Part shown: piece after piece, positions 52,650 through 56,847 of the stretch
Layout of the letters: the number at the start of each line of letters is the position of its first letter
Position numbering within the stretch: position 1 is the stretch's first letter
Origin: Membranihabitans marinus
Lineage (GTDB): Bacteria > Bacteroidota > Bacteroidia > Chitinophagales > Saprospiraceae
Length of the DNA stretch: 56,847 nt
Direction: 5' to 3'
Assembly (NCBI RefSeq): GCF_021729155.1
Contig: NZ_JAJQYA010000034.1
Location: 1-56,847 of the forward strand
Notes under the pieces: model-generated
What the model was told of the DNA's origin: nothing
The model's database searches: none
The model's input: the letters and a program-made list of their open reading frames with translations, nothing else
Position numbers and translations under genes: made by a program

Positions 52650-53846
52650 TTATATATCTGGATTCAATAATAGTTCTAATTCGGTATAAGTAAGTCCAAA
52701 TTTGGAACTTAGGTATTTATTGGTAATACTTCCTTTGTACATATAGACTCCATGAGCCAATCCTTCGAAGTGTAGTATAAATTGACCTACATTACTGGCC
52801 ATATTGGCATCGGAAAATATAGAACTCACAATATTGCTTATGGCGATAGAAGCCGATTTTGGATATTTGGCTGAGATATTGGGTACACAATAGTGAATCA
52901 CGCCGTGTTTGACAAAAGTCGGTTCCTTATGATTGGTTTCTTCTGAGGTTTCGATGCATCCACCTTGGTCGATGCTGATGTCGATAATCACGGAACCATT
53001 TTTCATTCTCATAACCATTTCTTCCGAAACAATCATTTGGGTTCTTCCATTGACGGAATGCATAGCTCCAATCACAACGTCGGCCGAAAGAAGGGCTTTT
53101 TGCAGTGCTTCATAGTTCAGCGCCGAAGTGTTCAATCGCTGACCAATGATATTTTGAAGCCTCATGAGTTTGGAGATATTATTGTCGAATACACTGATTT
53201 GAAGACCTAGGCCCAGTGATGCTCTAATGGCGTATTCTGCCACGACTCCACCACCTAGAATGACTACATTGGGAGGACATACTCCAGAGATGCCTCCGAG
53301 TAATAGACCGGGTCCATCATCGGACTGGGATAGCAATTGCCCCGCTTGGAGAATGGCTGCCGTACCCGCCAACTCACTGAGGATACGCACAATGGGGAAG
53401 GTGCCGTTTTTGTCTTTTAAATACTCCATAGCCAAACCAATAATTTTTTTCTTTTTCATGGTTTCTATGAGCTCATACGACCTGGTGGCAACATGGAGAG
53501 GGGAAATAAAGATTTGTTCTTGAGTCATTAACTCCATTTCCTCCATTGTGGGAGGGCTACATTGTAAGATGATGTCGGCTTGGTATATTTCTTTGCGCGA
53601 TTGGGTGATTTCCGCGCCGGCGTTGATATAGTCTTTATCCGAATATCCGGCTTTTATTCCGGCTTTGGATTCTACGATTACTCGATACCCTTGTTCGGTT
53701 AGGGTACACACTGCGGAGGGTATAAGACCTATCCTATTTTCGTCTTGTGCTCCAAAGGGTAAACCAATACTCCATGTCTTGGATCGATTTCTCACATCCA
53801 ATTTTTCTTCCTGTGTTTTCCATTTAGATTTTATAGAAAAAGTCAT
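52650..53846 (-). CDS. Alanine dehydrogenase/PNT-like NAD-dependent dehydrogenase
   Basis: 398 aa. N-terminal AlaDH/PNT domain (IGLPFGAQDENRIGLIPSAVCTL; SPLHVATR) and C-terminal NAD domain with VVILGGGVVAEYA near 195-207, VVIGAMHSVNGRTQMIV and VIIDISIDQGGCIETSEET. Would interconvert alanine and pyruvate plus ammonia. The conserved C-terminal stretch reads HYCVPNISAKYPKSASIAISN where classical alanine dehydrogenases have an NMPGAVPRTS-type sequence, so the substrate is not certain. Three bases after tsaE on the same strand. Confidence 0.82.
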   Translation of the reverse strand: MTFSIKSKWKTQEEKLDVRNRSKTWSIGLPFGAQDENRIGLIPSAVCTLTEQGYRVIVESKAGIKAGYSDKDYINAGAEITQSRKEIYQADIILQCSPPTMEEMELMTQEQIFISPLHVATRSYELIETMKKKKIIGLAMEYLKDKNGTFPIVRILSELAGTAAILQAGQLLSQSDDGPGLLLGGISGVCPPNVVILGGGVVAEYAIRASLGLGLQISVFDNNISKLMRLQNIIGQRLNTSALNYEALQKALLSADVVIGAMHSVNGRTQMIVSEEMVMRMKNGSVIIDISIDQGGCIETSEETNHKEPTFVKHGVIHYCVPNISAKYPKSASIAISNIVSSIFSDANMASNVGQFILHFEGLAHGVYMYKGSITNKYLSSKFGLTYTELELLLNPDI

Positions 53847-53848
53847 AG

Positions 53849-54265
53849 TTATTGGAGGGTGTTTAATACCAACTTACGAGTGGTTGCTGTGGTTTTAATA
53901 AATTCGAGAAGAATAGCGGATTCGGGGTAAAAGTCTTTTCCCAATTCCGGCCATTCGATTAAGCAAAAATTGTTGGAATCAAGGTATTCTTCGAAACCGA
54001 TTTCATCTAATTCTTCCGCACTGTTTAGCCGATAAAGGTCGAAGTGGTAGAATCGACCTTGGGGATAAGAGTATTCATTGACGATGCTAAAGGTGGGACT
54101 GGTCGCTGTTTCTGCTTGTATAAAATCATTAAAATAACGGACAAAGGTAGTCTTGCCGCTTCCCATTTCGCCCTGTAATAGCACGATTTTTGCGGAATTG
54201 ATATAGGGCATTAATGCCGGTAATATATTTGTTATTTCACTTTCGTGATCCAGGTCCCATTCCAT
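53849..54265 (-). CDS. tsaE: tRNA threonylcarbamoyladenosine synthesis ATPase TsaE
   Basis: 138 aa. P-loop ATPase that, with TsaB, TsaC and TsaD, forms t6A at position 37 of ANN-decoding tRNAs. Walker A GEMGSGKTT (32-40), SPTFSIVNEY, FYHFDLYRLNSAEELDEIGFEEYL, and CLIEWPELG. Complete and of standard length. First gene of the tsaE-dehydrogenase pair. Confidence 0.95.
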   Translation of the reverse strand: MEWDLDHESEITNILPALMPYINSAKIVLLQGEMGSGKTTFVRYFNDFIQAETATSPTFSIVNEYSYPQGRFYHFDLYRLNSAEELDEIGFEEYLDSNNFCLIEWPELGKDFYPESAILLEFIKTTATTRKLVLNTLQ

Positions 54266-54552
54266 AATTTAATTGCTTCCTTTATTTTGTGAACACAAAA
54301 TAAACAATATTAGTTTTCTAAATCCAGAATGACAAAAATAATACCAGTTGTGGGTATAAAATCTATTAAGTAGATGTCAGTGGCAAAAAAGAATATGGTT
54401 CTTTGGATTTGTCACACTTTTTGTCCGGTGCAATAGTAGGAGGATAAAAGTGTGAATGCCTTCAAATTCTCCTGCGGATCTGAGGTTTGACTGTATTTTT
54501 TGAATAGTCTTTTTTAAATCCACAGCAGCCTTTGTATATCAAATAGGATAAA

Positions 54553-55044
54553 TTATTCTTCAACCAGTTCCTTGAGTTCTTGATTCATATTGTTAAAAAC
54601 TACTAATTCCTTAAATATCTGTTTGCGGAACAGCGCTGCGAGAACTCCTTTAAGTTTCCATTCTTGAATAAACCGTGTATGTTCATCGTCTATTTCTTCT
54701 ATGGTAAATAGGTGAGTGGCAGTAAAAAACCATTTGCCGACTATTGTTTGAGTTGCAGAGAAGGACTGCAAAATTTCTTTGTCCATTGCCTTTGCTTTAA
54801 ATTGTGATTTCTTGCCATTGGGTTGAATAATAGTTACTTGAAAATTCCTTCCAAGGAGGAGGCTATCATTATTGTCCATGGTTAGAACCGAATTCCACGA
54901 CGGGTAATTTTTAAAGTCTGTTATTGCATTCCACACTTTGTGTTTTGGAGCATCGATGGTGATATCAATTTTATAATCTTTCATATTTTGTGCATTTGCA
55001 TTTACAGTTAATATAATTGTCAGTAGGGCTAATTGTATTTTCAT
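54553..55044 (-). CDS. SRPBCC/START-like domain protein with signal peptide
   Basis: 163 aa. Signal-like N-terminus (1-18, TVNANAQ), then a helix-grip fold resembling polyketide-cyclase/SRPBCC proteins: YKIDITIDAPKHKVWNAITDFKNYPSWNSVL, HLFTIEEIDDEHTRFIQEWKLKGVL, and a C-terminal helix. These domains bind hydrophobic ligands; the ligand here is unknown. The export signal is unusual for the family, which is mostly cytoplasmic. Immediately downstream (2-bp gap) of the TetR gene, so likely its regulated target. Confidence 0.78.
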   Translation of the reverse strand: MKIQLALLTIILTVNANAQNMKDYKIDITIDAPKHKVWNAITDFKNYPSWNSVLTMDNNDSLLLGRNFQVTIIQPNGKKSQFKAKAMDKEILQSFSATQTIVGKWFFTATHLFTIEEIDDEHTRFIQEWKLKGVLAALFRKQIFKELVVFNNMNQELKELVEE

Positions 55045-55046
55045 AA

Positions 55047-55598
55047 TTAATACTCTATAAATTGATGTATTTCTTTTTTAACTTCTGTTATATAGGTGTC
55101 AGTTTGATTTTTGTAGCGAATCATTTCGTGATAGCCTATTAAATATTTATAGAATATCGATGATTTTGTAAAGGCTTCTTGTTCCAAAAATCCAATTTCC
55201 ATTAATATATGCTTGACGTAGTCAATTCTTTCATCATCTATTTGATCTATTAATGTTTGGATTTTTTGGTCCTTGAGCGCATATCTTTTTAGATAAAAAA
55301 TGAAGTCTAAATTGGTTTCTTTCTTAAATGCTATTTTGATTAATTCATCAAATTTTTCCCTGCCTGATGATTTACTTTCTACAGTTGTAATTATTCTGTT
55401 TGTATCTATTGAAACCCAATAAGAAATTACCTCGTTTATAAAATCTTTTTTCGTTTTAAAGTGCCAGTAAAAACTTGATTTATTTACGTTTAGTTTTATG
55501 GCCATTTTCTCAACTACTATTCCGTTGATTCCATTTTCAGAAAATAATCTATACCCTAGGCTGATCCAGTTTTCTTTCTTTGCTATTATTTTTGGCAT
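55047..55598 (-). CDS. TetR/AcrR family regulator of the SRPBCC gene
   Basis: 183 aa from the ATG at 55598; the frame extends to a TTG at 55628, which is less likely. TetR HTH: WISLGYRLFSENGINGIVVEKMAIKLNVNKSSFYWHFKTKKDFINEV in pieces (residues ~10-56). The ligand domain is generic. Forms a two-gene unit with the SRPBCC gene. A 28-bp palindrome 45 bp upstream is the probable operator, implying autoregulation. Confidence 0.9.
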   Translation of the reverse strand: MPKIIAKKENWISLGYRLFSENGINGIVVEKMAIKLNVNKSSFYWHFKTKKDFINEVISYWVSIDTNRIITTVESKSSGREKFDELIKIAFKKETNLDFIFYLKRYALKDQKIQTLIDQIDDERIDYVKHILMEIGFLEQEAFTKSSIFYKYLIGYHEMIRYKNQTDTYITEVKKEIHQFIEY

Positions 55599-55642
55599 TT
55601 TATAGACGTTGTCGTTTAATAAAATCAAATGTATGTGTTCTT

Positions 55643-55670
55643 TTTTAATAAACGGTATCGTTTATTAAAA
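55643..55670. promoter_or_regulatory. 28-bp palindromic operator candidate for the TetR regulator
   Basis: TTTTAATAAACG and CGTTTATTAAAA around a GTAT centre; all pairs symmetric except one G-T. A TetR-sized dyad just upstream of the tetR ATG. It is unlike the island hairpins, which have GC-rich stems and set loops. Confidence 0.75.
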
Positions 55671-56224
55671 ATTTATAATTAAATATTTTGAAGGATGTTA
55701 ATTCTTGTGTTGGCCAAGTAGGCAGAGTTATGACTGAATGCAGTTGCACGAAGTGCAACCCGATGGACTAAATCTAACTGAGTAGGGTCCACAGGACCAT
55801 TGGTAGTCAATCTACCAATGACGAAGGCACCAAAGCCACTGGCTTTGGGTGGGTAAGCCGGATGAGAGAAGTCATGCCCACTGCGGCATGACTAATATTT
55901 GTGAAAACTGCCGGTGTGGTTTTGATATTAAAAGATAAGAATATGAATCAGGAATTCACCCGATGCTATTATGACGTCCTTTCAGGACTTCTTTTCAAGA
56001 TGACAATTAATTCATAGGGTTTCACCCTACGCTGACATATTTCGTCCTTTCAGGACTCCTTTTTGTTTGTTTGGCGTGACTGCCCTATAATTCATCAGGT
56101 TCTCAGCCACTGGCTCCAGCTAGGCATCAATAAGATTTATACAGATTTCCACTGTGCTGCGACGAGACTGCATTAAAATATATGACAGGAGACGCAAGGC
56201 CAACCCACCCACGACTGGGAGGTC

Positions 56225-56310
56225 CACCCACCCGAAACACGGTGGTTTCGGTTCCTTCATCCGATGGATATTTAATCCATCAGGTTGTCCAACAGGACAA
56301 CTTCATTCAG
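56225..56310 (-). repeat. Three-hairpin element (inverted)
   Basis: On the minus strand: hairpin 1 GTTGTCC-TGTT-GGACAAC (56284-56301), hairpin 2 CTGATGGAT-TAAAT-ATCCATCGG (56261-56283), hairpin 3 CCGAAAC-CACCGT-GTTTCGG (56232-56251), with GGTGGGT tail. Confidence 0.85.
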
Positions 56311-56440
56311 TCATCATCATCCAATCGACGTTAAGTCGATTGGGTACTTTGTACTGCATTCGGTCATGCCTCTACAAAATGGCGTGACTGCCCCGTAATT
56401 TGTTAGGGTTTAACCACTGGCTTTGGGCAAACCAATCTAA

Positions 56441-56759
56441 TACGAATTACATTTATAATTAACGGAAATCTTTCGATTTATTTGAAGTTTTACATCGTTT
56501 AAAATACTCGCCGTAGCTACGGCTATGCTGGCACCCCCTCCCGAAACGCGGAGGTTTTGGCTCCTTCATCATTGACCGATCTACGGTCAATGGCACTTTC
56601 CTCTCCCACCCAATGCGCGGTGACATTGGTGCCCTCATCAAATACCCATTAAGGGTATTTGGTCACTATGTGACTTCATTCAGTTATATTCAGTCATAGC
56701 CTCGTCTAACTCCAAATATTTTCGAAATCTTTTCCGTCATCATAAAATGTAAATCGTAT
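56441..56759. mobile_element. MITE-like element, copy 2, carrying inserted three-hairpin modules
   Basis: Ends TACGAATTAC and GTAAATCGTA (one mismatch), flanked by TAA on both sides. Without the element and one TAA the flanks read CCAATCTAATATAACAATAG, which occurs intact, inverted, at about 33783-33805. Both arms match copy 1 (21820-21978), but the centre is replaced by ~165 bp (56530-56699). That insert holds a two-hairpin unit (56541-56592) and a complete three-hairpin unit (56610-56674: CCAATGT/GCATTGG, CAAATACCC/GGGTATTTG, GTCAC/GTGAC). Confidence 0.87.
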
Positions 56760-56847
56760 AATATAACAATAGAAAAGTCCTGAAAGGACGTAGTCTAATA
56801 GCATAGGGTGAAACCCTATGAAAAGGATGCCTTCCTAGAAAAAAGTC

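Larger units (their letters stand above)
55725..56847. repeat. Repeat island 6, continuing past the window end
   Basis: Contains 55737-55985 (inverse of 36968-37213), REP-like hairpins (55976-56056), a GAGACGCAA fragment (56189), two adjacent inverted three-hairpin elements (56225-56310 and modules to 56370), a MITE with insert (56441-56759), and the start of another REP-like composite (56777 onward), cut by the window end. The frames 56154-56387 and 56459-56641 are repeat-derived. 55671-55724 is upstream sequence of tetR. Confidence 0.85.

Overview
The window is a low-GC chromosomal segment of a Gram-negative Bacteroidota, probably Saprospira/Chitinophaga-like; I cannot name a genus. The pointers are two secreted proteases with C-terminal type IX secretion (T9SS) sorting domains, a TonB receptor/DUF4249 lipoprotein pair, a bamD-omega-coaBC-DUF4835 cluster, a bacterial GH3-family protein, lpxB, and promoters of the TAnnTTTG type. 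Most genes are ordinary housekeeping genes. What is unusual is seven islands of nested palindromic repeats and one surface locus that looks phase-variable.

Layout. 1-719 is a repeat island. 837-11124 and on to 12139 carry an outer-membrane porin, a helical Bacteroidota protein, prs, a gamma-carbonic-anhydrase-like protein, a TraB/GumN lipoprotein, a TetR regulator, lpxB, a small membrane protein and surE (mostly minus strand), then hemH-holA (plus). A repeat island starts on the holA stop codon and runs to about 13000. 13192-20508 is a minus-strand surface block: a small lipoprotein, a DUF4249 lipoprotein with its TonB receptor, and two near-duplicate outer-membrane beta-barrels flanking a lipoprotein gene. 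That lipoprotein gene has a (CAAA)6 tract just after its ATG, which puts the signal peptide out of frame. A 2-kb island follows (20509-22479).

22480-32320 holds yraN, pgi-manA (sugar phosphate interconversion) and gltB-gltD (glutamate synthase). A 2-kb island precedes two tandem paralogous T9SS metalloproteases (34568-36334 and 37881-39653), which are themselves separated by another island. Then come xylA/xylB (xylose catabolism), tRNA-Leu(GAG), ftsK, a LolA-like protein, a GH3-family protein, bamD, the omega subunit, coaBC, a DUF4835 protein, purN, an alanine dehydrogenase-like gene with tsaE, and a TetR/SRPBCC pair with a 28-bp operator-like palindrome. The last island runs from about 55725 to the window end.

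The islands contain at least six interspersed families. The most striking is an ~80-bp three-hairpin element whose loops and linkers are conserved while its stems differ from copy to copy but stay complementary. A ~159-bp MITE with perfect inverted ends and TAA target duplications is also present, and intact empty sites for both of its copies lie in this window. In one copy the MITE's central loop carries inserted three-hairpin elements. No transposase, RAYT, integrase or CRISPR gene is visible, so any mobilising enzyme must act in trans.

All identities are read by eye from motifs and general family knowledge; no database search was run.
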